The notes under the pieces are model-generated. The model was not told the DNA's origin. It saw nothing but the letters and a program-made list of their open reading frames with translations, and did not search any database. Below are positions 19,844 to 30,693 of a stretch of 64,000 nt of DNA, piece by piece (the stretch's first letter is position 1; every line of letters begins with the position of its first letter). Both the position numbers and the translations under genes were made by a program. The stretch covers positions 197,001 through 261,000 of the forward strand of contig JAVKOQ010000042.1 of the NCBI GenBank assembly GCA_031835245.1, read 5' to 3'. The DNA comes from Balamuthia mandrillaris (taxonomy: Eukaryota; Discosea; Longamoebia; Balamuthiidae).

Positions 19844-22606
19844 TCAGATGGCTTGTAGGGAGCAACCTCCTTCCACATCAAAATAGGCAGTCAGTTCAAA
19901 TGATCTCTCACAGCCTGGCTCAAACGTGCAAGGAATAATATAGTAGGGTGTGTCCTGTTGGCATTCGAAACTGCAATCCACTTTTGGCAAAATGGAATAA
20001 AAGCATTAGCAATGGGGTCTTTAAACGAACTCCTCTCTCATCTCTCACGAGGAGTTTCTTTCTTTTTTTTTAAAAAAAATTCTCTCTCTCCTTGGTATTG
20101 ATACCTTCGCGGTCATTGCGGAAGGGATACGCCTTGGCGATGACATGCTTCTTGAGTACTTTTGCAAGTCTTTTTGTCTTGCCCTTTTCGTCTGCAGACA
20201 GAACATTCAGCACCTCACGCATTAAATTAATTTTTTAAAAAAACACAAGTCACTTACCGTTTCGTTTGCACACATAAAAGCCTATACTTTGCGAGTTGAG
20301 TTTATCTTGCGAAAGAAGAATGACAATTTTACGGGCAGAGTTGGCTGTCAGCAAATACTGAGGATTGTTGGAACATGTTGCATGATTTCTACAGCCACCA
20401 GCGGTGCTTCCTTTCCACTCGCCCTTTACCGAGACAGAGTACCACTTTTCTCTACAAGGAAAGAGGGCAACAGAACCAGATGGGTTGAAGCCGTGTTGAC
20501 CAAAGATAGAAATGCTGAACTTGCCATATTCGTGAGGACGAAACGTTGCTGGTATGATTATATAGGGCATATCTCTTGGCTCCAATGTAACATCGCATAT
20601 CACTGATGACAGTAAAAGTTAGGAGAGAAAAGAGCGAGAGAATAGAAAAAAGCATTACCATCTCTTGTATTCTGAAAAGTAGCCTTTGCGATTATATCAG
20701 CTGGCTCTAAGACTAGCTTTTTAATTCCTGGAGAACAACCAATATTAAAACAAAATATCCCTGCAATAAGCGGTAGAAGTACCTACCATCACTCAAAACC
20801 ACATAAAACCCAATAGAACGCCTCTCCTGCTCATGTTGGGTCAGCCGTAGGGTCAATGCGCACTTTTCTTTTACTTCCAAGAAGAACTGAGGGTTGTCTC
20901 TCCAAGAAAGGTGGTTGACGCATCCTCCTGCTGTGTCACTTTCCCAAGCGCCCTGTTTTTTTCATTGTTAACAAGGGATCATCGAAGGAGTGTTCTTGTG
21001 GGAGGAGAAGCAAACAGAAGTAGAACTGTACCTTGATTGTAACAGACGGCAGTGAAGCCAGCTCCTCAATATATACATCGTTGTCGCTATACACTCTTAT
21101 CTCAAACTTACCTTCATGCGCAGGATCAAACGTGCATGGCAAGATTACGTAACGAGCCTCAGGTTGCAGAACAGCGTCAAGGTGAGCTGCAAAAAAAGAA
21201 AGCAAAATAAATAAGGTCGCAAAAAATAAAATGTTGAACATAGACTAACCTTCCTCACTACTGATGAAGTCAGATTTGCTGACTATATCATCAACATCGG
21301 ATCGAACGAGCTTAGCTTGTGACTCTGTATCATGTAGATAATGATGAGCAACCACCTTGGTTTTGTTTTCCATAAGAGAGCACTAACGGTACCTTGGGTT
21401 CTCAACAGATACACGCCAAGCTGGTCGAAATCCTTTTGTGACTGGATCACTTGTACCTTGACTCGGGTATTGGTGGAAGCAGTGATTAAGTATTGCGGAT
21501 TGTTGAGGTGAGTAGGATGGTTTCTGCAGCCACCCGCTGTCTCTTTGGTCCACTCTCCCTAAGAAGCGAATCCATTAAGGTTCATGAACAACAAGAAAAG
21601 AAAAAGAAGACTAAGGAGACCAATAATACACACCGACACAGAGAAGCATTGCCATCCGGCCATCACAGGGGTGATTGAGAAGGCCTGGTCACCAGTTATT
21701 GTGACAGTAAACTTCGTCTTTTCATCAGGATAAAAAGTGCACGGAATGAAGACGTACGGATGCTCCACTGCTTCCAACATAAGCTCCGCCGTTACTATGA
21801 GAAAAGGGTTGGCATTACAGAAAGAAAAAGGAGCAAAAATAAGAACAACCACAACCACAACCACAACCACAACCACAACCACAACCACAACCACAACCAC
21901 AACCACAACCACAACCACAACCACAACCACAACCACAACCACAACCACAACCACAACCAACCACAACCACAACCACAACCACAACCACAACCACAACCAC
22001 AACCACAACCACAACCACAACCACAACCACAACCACAACCACAACCACAACCACAACCACAACCACAACCACAACCACAACCACAACCACAACCACAACC
22101 ACGACAATCGTAAGGAGCAAAAGCAAATGAACAGTGGGACGAAAACGAAAAGTACAGGACAGAGGACGAACCTTGAGGGGAGTCTTCGAACTCAGACTTG
22201 GCAACCAAGTCCTTTCTTGTGAGAAGAATTTGCTTGCGGCCACTTCCTTTGGTTTAAACAGACAATAGAGAAAGAAGGACCTTTAACCTCAAGCATGACA
22301 AAAGAAGTGGGTGGTTTTTTTTAAAAAAATACCATCGCTGTTGGCAATATAAAACCCAATGCCGAATGGTTCCTTCCCCTTTGGAACTACTTGCGACAGA
22401 GTCACCTTGAGCTTCGTCTTTGCTGAGAGCTTGAGGAAGATCTGAGGGTTATCCCGCCAGCTCAGGTTGTTGATGCAACCACCGCAGCTGCCTTCGCTCC
22501 ACTCCCCCTCATACTCTGCCTGGTAGGTCATCTTTCCTCTCTCGAGTTTTCCGAAAATGAAATAAAGTGGGTTGCAGAAGGACTCCCCCAGCAGCAGGAG
22601 CAGCAC
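19844..22606 (-). CDS. tandem calpain C2-like (domain III) protein without a protease domain
   Basis: At least four modules of the calpain large-subunit domain III type, in coding order. Each has a Gly-Trp/Ala-Gly-Gly strip (YEGEWSEGSCGGCINN; GEWTKETAGGCRNHPTHLNN; GAWESDTAGGCVNHLSWRDN; GEWKGSTAGGCRNHATCSNN), an IGFY strand (FGIGFYIAN, DQLGVYLL, SIGFYVVLSDG, SIGFYVCKRNG) and a P-C/A-TF strand (YVFIPCTFYPDEKTKF, YVILPCTFDPAHEGKF, YIIIPATFRPHEYGKF, YYIIPCTFEPGCERSF). The domain is a C2-like lipid/Ca2+ binding or regulatory fold. Many short introns fall at matching points of the modules. No CysPc catalytic motif is visible, and the next gene upstream starts at 23742. Met 22531 (MTYQAEYEGEW) and Met 22606 are both possible starts; a further 5' exon is not excluded. 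Stop at 19844-19846. Confidence 0.82.
21842..22102. repeat. (ACAACC)n hexanucleotide minisatellite in an intron
   Basis: Roughly 43 near-perfect hexamer units with one phase slip near 21957-21963. It lies within an intron of the tandem C2-like gene, where the coding strand reads GGTTGT. It makes the long Thr/His-Asn and Val open frames seen across it meaningless. Confidence 0.96.
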
Positions 22607-22887
22607 AGAGAGGCAAGTAACGGCGGAAGACAGAGGAACCTTTTTTTTCTCTCTTTTCGTTTCCTTTCTCTCTTGTTTTATTTACTGTCGACATGAGATC
22701 TGTCGGTGCTCCCCTGCTCACTTGTTGCACAACTGCTGCTGCACATGCCCTACAGAGAACAAGATACTCCTACGACGACGGGGAGCGCTCCGCCCAGTGG
22801 TAGTTGGCCTTGTTTGCTTGTGGATGCTCTTGGGGATGGGTGGGCGGTGGGTGAGTGGGTGTTACAGCTAAGCCCCAACCAGCATGT

Positions 22888-23742
22888 TCAGCAACGCCAG
22901 CTCTGTTTGTTTTTCAAACACAAACCCTCGTTAGATATCATGCCACTCGGGAGGGAAGGGAGGAGCAGAGAGCGAGAACCTTTTAGCCGACTCTCCCACC
23001 GCAGACGAACGTGGTCGGGAATGGGAATATTGGACGCTTGCTCCGCAGCTTGTGCCACGGCTCGTATGAAGGAAAGAAACCGTTGAATCTCGTCTTTGTT
23101 GGGGTTAACGGGAGCCACTACCACGCAGCACCTGCAGGAAAGAGGAAGACATAACCCAGAATAAGTAACCTGCCGATATCTTGCTTTTGAGGTCATTTGT
23201 GTGTTTGGAATTGCGTGTTAGTTGGTGCGTTACCCTACTGGAATTTGGTGGACATAGCGGCCGAGCTCTTGGTGATGTACCTCCACGCTGACGCCCAAGT
23301 GATAGCAGTCATCGCAGAGGTCCTCCTTGTAGTTGGTCTTGGGGAGGCCCCACACGCTCTGCTCTTTCGCCGCTTTCCACAACTTGCGAGCGGCGGCCTT
23401 GCTGAGCTTGCCCTTAAAAACCTGAGGGGCCTGGAGGCCCAGCGGCTCCTGCCGTTTGACGGTGATGGACGTGTTGCCATCCTTGAGCTCCCAGATGTGG
23501 ACACGCCAGTACACCATGTTGGCAAAGCCTCCTAAAACACAAACGGTTAGCGAAAGAGTAAGCGTAAGAGCTGGAGAGAATGGAGATGAGAGAATGCAAA
23601 CAGAAGAGAATAACAACAACAAACCGCTTTCGACTCTCAATTCGATGCGTTTTGTAGGAACTTCTTCTTCTTCTTCTCCCTCCTCTTGTTCTTGTTGTGG
23701 TGGTGGCGATAGCTGCAGCGGAGCATTCTCTGCCACGTCCAT
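22888..23742 (-). CDS. unrecognised protein, possibly one compact domain
   Basis: Not recognised. Three exons fit: from ATG 23742 (MDVAENAPLQLSPPPQQ, acidic and Gln-rich), then GGFANMVYWRVHIWELKDG and LCDDCYHLGVSVEVHHQELG to GRYVHQIPVG, then CCVVVAPVNPNKDEIQRFL to the stop at 22888. The middle part looks like a beta-rich globular domain with basic patches (KLSKAAARKLWKAA); the last exon has a helix (IQRFLSFIRAVAQAAEQA). No signal peptide or membrane segment. Divergent from the Vti1 SNARE, with 366 bp between the start codons. Exon joins were chosen by frame and GT/AG sites. Confidence 0.6.
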
Positions 23743-24108
23743 CCCCCGTTTGCTGTGAGTTCAGCACTTCCACTTCTCTCTCTCTCTTTTTTTTTTGTTT
23801 TCCGCTGCGATCTCGAAAAACGGGAATTAGGAAAAAGAGTAGTGGCGGCGGCGGAGAGGGAGGAGGAAAAGGAGGTGACGCGACCTTTAGCTCTCCTTTG
23901 GGGTTTGTTTTTTTTTCGAGTCTGCAAAAAAACAACAACAAAACAAGCCGTTGAAAACAACAACAAAACAAGTAGCAGGAGCTCTGGGGTAGGTGCCGCT
24001 GCTCTGCATGTTTTTTTTTTTCCCTCCTTTCGATTCTCAAAAAAACTTTCCAGAGGGGGGAAGAGAACCAACAAGAACACGTAGGAGGAAGAGGGGAAGG
24101 ACCAGGCC

Positions 24109-24374
24109 ATGGACTTGTTTGAAAGCTACGAGGCGGATTTTCTGGAGACGTGCGGCAATGTTCGGGAGCAAATCAAGGCCCTGCCTAGCTTGCTCGGAGG
24201 TAACTTGGCAACTCTGTTTCACATTGCCTTTGTGGCAACCAATAACTCGCTACCTACCAACACTCAGATGAAAAACGAAACACTATCGACGAGGTGGAAG
24301 CCGACCTGGAAAGCGCAGAGGGAACGGTTCGCCTTTGCTACTTTTTCGGTCAAACATATAACAACTTAACCTTG

Positions 24375-24406
<32 letters not shown>

Positions 24407-25333
24407 GCTTTCATTTCTTGTGACTCTCTCTCTTCTCTCTCTCTCTCTTCCGATTCTCGTTCTCTTCTTCTTTCGTTCTCTCTTCTTGCAAATGCATGCA
24501 GCTACAAGCAATGGGGCTTCAGGCACGGAGTGTGAATGCAGGAGAGAGGGAGGAGGCCCAACGCTTGACACGAAAATACCAGCAAGAGCTCCGAGACCTG
24601 AAGAAGGACTTTAAGAAAGCGCAGCTGGCCTTCACCTCTTCACGCAACCGAGACGTGCTCATGGCTGGAGCCACAGAGCTGCACGTCACCTCCTTGGATC
24701 AAAGGGAACGCTTGGTGCGGGCCACTGACAAGTATGCTGACAACAAACAACGCATACGCGACATGCGCTCCACCGTTGAGTCGACCATCGAAGTGGGAGG
24801 CAACATTCTGGTTTGTTTCACTCCAATCTTTCGCAACAACAAAGAACAGAGAGAGAGGTAGAGAGAGAAAGACAAGGAGAAAGTAGAAGTAGAACTAGAT
24901 TATAAGAGGTGTGTACTGAACTTACTAAACTATGCAGGAAGAGTTAGATGACCAACGCAGCCGAATGGAACGGATGATAGACAAACTACGGGGCATCAAT
25001 AGCAAGGTAGACCAGGCCAGGGGTATCATGGGACGAATGGGACGGCGGCTCATCGCCAACAAGTTGGTAGTCATCGGCATCATTCTCGTGCTAGTTCTGC
25101 TCATACTTGCCATCATCTACCTTCGTTTCTTCTGGGGGACTGGTGGAGGCGGTGGAGGAGGCAAAAGAGAAGCACCCCATGATGATTATAACGCTGATGA
25201 TGGCCACGAGCATAGTGGCAGTGGTGGTGGTGGTGGTGGCAATTTCAGCAGTTCTACATCGTCTATAGCGCAGAGCGCTAAGAGTATAGAGGAAGGGGAT
25301 AGTGGGCGTAGAGGCTTTTGGTCATGGTTGTAG
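24109..25333 (+). CDS. VTI1: Vti1-type Qb-SNARE
   Basis: Endosome/Golgi/vacuole SNARE. MDLFESYEADFLETCGNVREQ is the usual VTI1 start (Habc domain), followed by EKRNTIDEVEADLESAE, the exon LQAMGLQARSVNAGERE to VESTIEVGGNIL, then EELDDQRSRMERMIDKLRGI and NSKVDQARGIMGRMGRRLIA, the SNARE motif end. A tail anchor (KLVVIGIILVLVLLILAII) follows. Unusually, the protein continues about 70 residues past the anchor with Gly-rich and Ser-rich sequence (from GTGGGGGGGKREAP to GRRGFWSWL); most Vti1 proteins end within a few residues. The second intron has a CT tract at about 24381-24446 and the third a purine tract at about 24845-24885. Convergent with CFD1 53 bp away. Confidence 0.9.
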
Positions 25334-25386
25334 GAATGAAATGGTTGGTATTCACATTGCGTTTTACTCGTTTATCAAAAGCATCG

Positions 25387-26532
25387 TCATGCTTGTTGTG
25401 AAGAAGAGGCGGTGAGCTGTTGCACAAATGATTGAAGGGCCTGCAGGGACGGCGATTGGGGGTGTTCCTCAAGAAAGCACTTGCCCTGCTCCCCGCACGT
25501 CGTTAGGTTGGGATCCAGCGGCACCCGACCCAGAAATGGTACTTTGAGGTCAGCAGCCATCGCCTCCCCTCCTCCCTTTGAGAATATGTTTGTCACTTCC
25601 TGTGGTATGCGTTTGGAACATTTTAGTGTGCTATTATCAACAAGGAGATCAAGAAGCGGCGAGAACAAGAAAAGAGAAGAAGAGGAGCAAACCTGACAAC
25701 AAGGACATACGAAACCGCTCATGTTTTCAATGACACCCAACACAGGAAGGTTTATCTTCCTGCAAAAAGAGATCTCCTTGCGAACATCGGTCAGCGATAC
25801 GCCCTGTGGCGTCGTCACAATGACAGCCCCATCCGGGTTAAAGTTGCCCAAGAACTCGGTGATGGATATGTGCTCGTCGGAGGTGCCTGGTGGAGTGTCC
25901 ACCACCAGATAGTCAAGTGGTCCCCAGTACACGTCCTCCAAGAACTGCTTTATCACAGCTGTAGTCATATGGAAATAAAAGTAAGCATTAAGGAGGAGGA
26001 GGCAAAGAGATCGTGGCGCTATACCATTCTTTTTGGGTCCTCGCCAAACGACAGGAGCGTTTTTGTCCTCCACTAAGAAGCCTATGGACATGACACTAAG
26101 CCGCTGTTCTTTATCTGCATATACAGGAACCCATCTAACAAGGAATAAAAATGCAGTGTCAACGAAAGGAGAAGAGCAAGAAGCATAAAGCAGGAATTAG
26201 TTGGTACCCTTCCGATGACTTATGTACACCCTTGTCCTCCAGGCCAACCAATTTGGGAACGCTAGGACCACAAAGGTCCACATCCAACAAGCCCACTTTC
26301 TTGCCGGCTTTGGCCAACGCCATGGCCAGCTGCGCCGAAACCGTGCTCTTGCCAACACCTCCTTTGCCCGAGAGCACCAGCACCTTGTGCTTGATTTGGC
26401 CCATGCGCTCCACCAGCCCTACGAACGAGCGAACGAGTTAACCAACAAAACAGCGTACACTCTAAGTTTTACTGAGGCTCGCTTGCTACCCGTACCTTGC
26501 GATGGCCCTTGCTGCTGCTGCTGCTGCTCCAT
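25387..26532 (-). CDS. NUBP2: CFD1/NUBP2, cytosolic Fe-S scaffold ATPase
   Basis: P-loop ATPase of the cytosolic iron-sulphur assembly pathway, partner of NBP35. Walker A-like [39 protein letters not shown]; switch region [15 protein letters not shown]; and the cluster-ligand CxxC in SGFVCPCCQ near the C-terminus. There is no N-terminal four-Cys cluster motif, which separates CFD1/NUBP2 from NBP35/NUBP1. The ATG at 26532 opens a Gln run ([12 protein letters not shown]) and an intron follows at once. Further introns lie near 26110-26215, 25965-26030 and 25605-25695. Head to head with ATG8, 400 bp between starts. Confidence 0.92.
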
Positions 26533-26932
26533 CTTTCTCGCTACTATTTTTCCTAAACCCCCCCCGACCTCTCGGGTCGTGTGATGACGTAAGGCGTGTC
26601 GACGACAAACGAGGTTGAGGAGGCGCACCAATTTTCGGCGAGGGTTCCTCCAAGTTTCCCTCCGCGCCCCCCCCCCTTTTTCTGTTTCTCGTCTTCTCTT
26701 CTCTTTGCTGTGGAAAGTTCACAACCACACCACCACCACCACCACCAAAAAAAAAAATCAGAGAAAGGTGGCCTGCCTCTGCTTTTTCCCTGCAACAACC
26801 CGTTAGACGACGGACGGACAAGCAACAAACAAACAAACAAACAAACAAACAGGACAAGCAACAAACAGAAAATAAAAAACAAGCAAGCCAAGTCTTCCTC
26901 ACAGAGACAACAAAACCAACCAAACAAACAAA

Positions 26933-27490
26933 ATGACTGAAGTAGCCACCGAGCGCATGCCCTTCAAGCAAGAAAATTCTTTGCGTAAGTCGATTTTCAC
27001 AATCCCCCCCCCCCCCCCTTTGAATTTTTGACTTTGTCCTCTAATCCTGTTCCCCCTCTTGAAACCACAAACAAATAGCCAAGAGAAAGAGATTGGCCTC
27101 TAAAATCAGACAAGCGCACCCCGATCGGGTTCCTGTCATTGTGGAGCGTCATCAAAAGAGCACCAACGTTCCTGACATTGCTAAGAGAAAGTGCGTTTTC
27201 CCAATCCCTTCAAACCCCCATTTCTCCCCTTTCCCCTCTCCAAGCAAAAGAATTAACCATGGTTACCATGCAAACTTAGGTTCCTTGCCCCTGGCGACAT
27301 TTCTGTTGCCCAGTTCGTAAGCGAAATCAGGAAGCACATCAAGCTTGCCCCTGACACGGCCATCTTTTTGTTTGTGAATGGCACTGTGTTGCCCCAGTCT
27401 GGTGCCCTCATGTCTCAAGTTTATGAACAACACAAGGATGAGGATGGCTTCCTTTACGTCGTATACTCGGGCGAGAGCTATTTTGGTTAG
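26933..27490 (+). CDS. ATG8: ATG8 ubiquitin-like autophagy protein
   Basis: Ubiquitin-like protein conjugated to phosphatidylethanolamine on autophagosomes. Three exons join in frame: 26933 to about 26984, from about 27080 to 27190, and from about 27280. The product reads [75 protein letters not shown], and ends [13 protein letters not shown] followed directly by TAG. The conserved LIR-docking and C-terminal Gly positions are present. The reading frame stops exactly at the conjugation Gly, so no ATG4 priming cut would be needed. The N-terminus is several residues longer than in yeast. Confidence 0.95.
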
Positions 27491-27777
27491 ACAACCGCCT
27501 TAGCCTTTTTGCTGTAAATCATCATCTTCTTTCCTTTCCTTCCTTCCTTGTCAACATCATCAGCATCTTCCAGCCCTCTCTTCTTCCTTCTTTTTCGCCT
27601 TCTTTGTACATTTTTCCTAAAGAGCGCGATCTCCTCCTATGCTTGACTAAGCTTTTTCATAAACCTTGGTGTTTTATCAAACAACCTTTTAAATTCTGTC
27701 TTTGTGGAAGTGCGAAGAACCATTAGAAAAAAAAAGAGAGAGTTGGTTTGTTTTTACTGCAGAAACTGCTAATTGTT

Positions 27778-29164
27778 CTAGTGCGCAACAGAAGAGGAGG
27801 AAGAAGGACCCGGGGCGCTTCCGCCAATAGCACCAGCCCGCTTCTTCACAAAGGCTGCGCCGTCGTAGGCGTCCGCCAGTTGAATGTCGCATGTGGAGCT
27901 CTTCTCCTGGAAGTCCAATGACACCTTATGTCCAACCAGGTCCCTTATGTTTGAGATGCCATAGCGGATCATCGTTGGTCTACGCATTCAACAATAGTTG
28001 ACAGTGAGATTTGTGTGATGTGAGCAAAGTGGGCAAAGGGGAGAAAAAACAACAAGGAGAACAACAAACCTTTCAAGCGAGAGACCCCAAGCGATGACCT
28101 TGACGTCAGGGTCAAGTCCCATTGGGATAAGCATCTCGGGGCGGAAAATACCAGAGTTACCGATCTCTACCCACTTTTTGAGTTGTTTGTGGAAACCGAA
28201 TATCTCCATGCTAGGCTCTGTATACGGATTGTAGGCCGGCTTGAAACGCAACTCCGTCATGCCTTAAACATAAACAGTATTAGTAACTAACGGGAGCCAT
28301 GGTAGGAGAGGAAGAGAGAGGGTACCCCATTTGTGGAAGAACTGAGAGATGGTGCCAATGAGGTCAGCAAGAGTGAGGTCGTAGTCAGCAACAAGGCCTT
28401 CAATCTGATGGAACTCAGCCAAGTGAGTGGCGTCAAGCGTCTCGTTACGGTATACTTTGTCAATGGAGAAATACTTTTTAGGAGTGAAGACGGGTTGTTG
28501 GGCCAGCTTGTATAACATTTTGGAGGAAACTGCAGTTGTGTGAGTGCGAAGCAAATTCTTTTTGGCTTCCTCTATCTTCCAGTCGTAGCTAATGCATGTG
28601 GAGAACACAAAAAAAAAGTCAAACAGAAGAATAGAAGAGAGAAAATAAAAGAGAGAAAACGAGGAGAGAGAAAGAGAGGAGCCATACCGCCAACCAATAG
28701 AACCATTACCACCACTTTCGTGCATTTCTTTCACCTTTTGCAAGTACTCTTCAGGGTATCGCAACAGAGTGGCAGGGTTCTGCAAGAAAAAATGATGAGC
28801 TTAACCAACAAGAGCAATACAAAAGAAAAGAGAGAGTCGCACAGTGAGGAAAAAGGTATCATGGGCGTCACGAGCAGGATGTTGCTGTGGCTGGAACAAG
28901 CTGTCGAAGTTCCAGAAGGAGCTCTCGACGTAGGCGTTGGTTGGCATCTCCTCAAAACCCATTTCGAGGAAGATCTCGCGGAAGGCAGTCCGCACTTGAA
29001 GGAGAGGATGGAGATGGCCTCCCACTGGGACCACTCCCAATGAGTTGAAGTTGTAGGGCTTGAATTCCTCTGTTTGCCATGACCCACTGTTTACCAACAC
29101 GGACATCAGAGATAGCCACAGTAGAACAATAAGGTAAGAGAGCGAGAGCTAGAGCTAGAGCTAG

Positions 29165-29202
<38 letters not shown>

Positions 29203-29999
29203 ATACGAACGAAGCGATCATCTCAGGGGTGAGGTCAACAGCCAACTTGCGTTTGCCTTGAACAGAAAACTTGGCTCCTTTGCTGACGCGGAAGGCTTTG
29301 GTTTTCTTCTCTGCGATGATCTTCCGCTTTGTCAAGATGAGCAAAGTCTTCTTGTCAAATGCTCCCTCTCCCTTCTCCCGGAAGGCCTGCACCTGTTGTT
29401 GCACCTCATCTTCGATACTCTCCGCCTGGATGAAATGTAAGAAAAAGCAAAAAGTGAGACCGAGCTGACACACAGGAAAAATACGATTTAAAAAAACCTG
29501 TCTGGAGATGTTGCCGCTGGCATTATCGAAAGAAATCCAACGCCGCTTCATGGCCTCGGGGAAGCCTGCCTTGCCAAAATCAAGCTTCTGTGCTCAGCAT
29601 AAAGAAAAAAAACAGCGGGAAGGAGTGAGTGTCCACTGCACCACTTTCGTCACTGATGCTGAAAGAGGAGTGAACCACGTATTCACTTACCATGGCCTCC
29701 GTTTTCAGCAAAGTGCCACCAGCGGGAACAGCGTGCCATAGGCGTGCCTCGGGGGAGCCCTTGGCCAGCACTTCCTCTCCAAAGGGAGTGAGGACCTTGA
29801 GCTCGCTGGCTTCGAGGACGAGGGACACCAGCTCATAAACCTCCAAGCTCTTCAAAGCGCCGACGAGGAGGTCGTGCTCGCAGCCGTGCTCCTCCGCAAA
29901 GGCTTGGCTGCTGGGGATTTCTCCCTCCTTGTCCAGGCGTTGGAGCACCAGGCTTTCCAACTGTTCCTGAGACTTGGCTTCAGGTTTGCTTGCTTGCAT
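27778..29999 (-). CDS. FARSA: cytosolic phenylalanyl-tRNA synthetase alpha subunit
   Basis: Catalytic subunit of the alpha2-beta2 PheRS. Starts [20 protein letters not shown] with the N-terminal winged-helix region ([17 protein letters not shown]). Class II motifs follow: [21 protein letters not shown] (motif 1), [59 protein letters not shown] (motif 2), [19 protein letters not shown] and [15 protein letters not shown] motif 3. Ends [20 protein letters not shown] at 27778. At least six short introns; one near 29130-29200 holds a GA/CT tract. No targeting peptide, so cytosolic. The only ATG before the family start is at 29999; a GGCTT pentamer array lies just upstream in the 5' UTR. Confidence 0.94.
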
Positions 30000-30035
30000 G
30001 GCTTGGCTTGGCTTGGCTTGGCTTGGCTTGGCTTG
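29999..30035. repeat. (GGCTT)n pentamer tandem repeat at the FARSA start
   Basis: About seven copies of a GGCTT unit immediately upstream of the FARSA ATG; probably in the 5' leader. Confidence 0.9.
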
Positions 30036-30693
30036 GCGATGATGGCGTGGTGCTGCTGCTACTGGCTGACACTCTCTCCCCCCTTTTTCTTTGTGTGTAA
30101 TTTTTTTGGGCACCAGCAGCAGCAGCAGCAGCAGCAGCAAGCAAGGGGAGGGGCAGGGCGCAGGTGGGTAGGGCTTGTATCAAGGTTAGGGTTTGACCGT
30201 CTCCGCAGCAGCAGCTGAAGAAGGCCCCTGCGGGGCTGTGGGGAAGCAACAAACAACTTTGTACACACACAGGCTGCCTCGCATGGGCCTTTTTGTTGGG
30301 TCATCATACATGAATGGATAGTTTTTATATAATAATAATAATAATAATAAGAATTATGATGGGCAGTCGATGGCGGTTAAAACGCAGCAGGAGGAGAGCC
30401 AAGGGGAGGGACGTTGAGACGATAGAGAGACAAACGGAATCGTACCCCGTCGTCCCTTGGAGGCCGCTGGCTCGCTTGTTTGGTTGTTGGTTCGTTTGGG
30501 TACCGAGTTTGAAAGAATTGGGAGTAGAATGGAGGTGGATGCCTGTCTATCCAAGTGAACAGGCTGTTAGCTGCAATATGTGGGAAGGAGGCAGAGCTTA
30601 GGCAAACAACCATCACCACAAAAAACTTTAAAATTCAGGCGTCGGCAGAAAGAGAGAAAGAGGAGAGAAGGCAAATGAAGCCGTTGATGTGTT

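Noticed and set aside
21842-22102. Interstitial telomere
   Set aside because: The telomere unit of this organism is not known from the window, so the link is unsupported.
21559-22243. Long Trp-Leu, Val, Cys-Gly and Thr/His-Asn open frames
   Set aside because: All are frames of the GGTTGT hexamer array within an intron.
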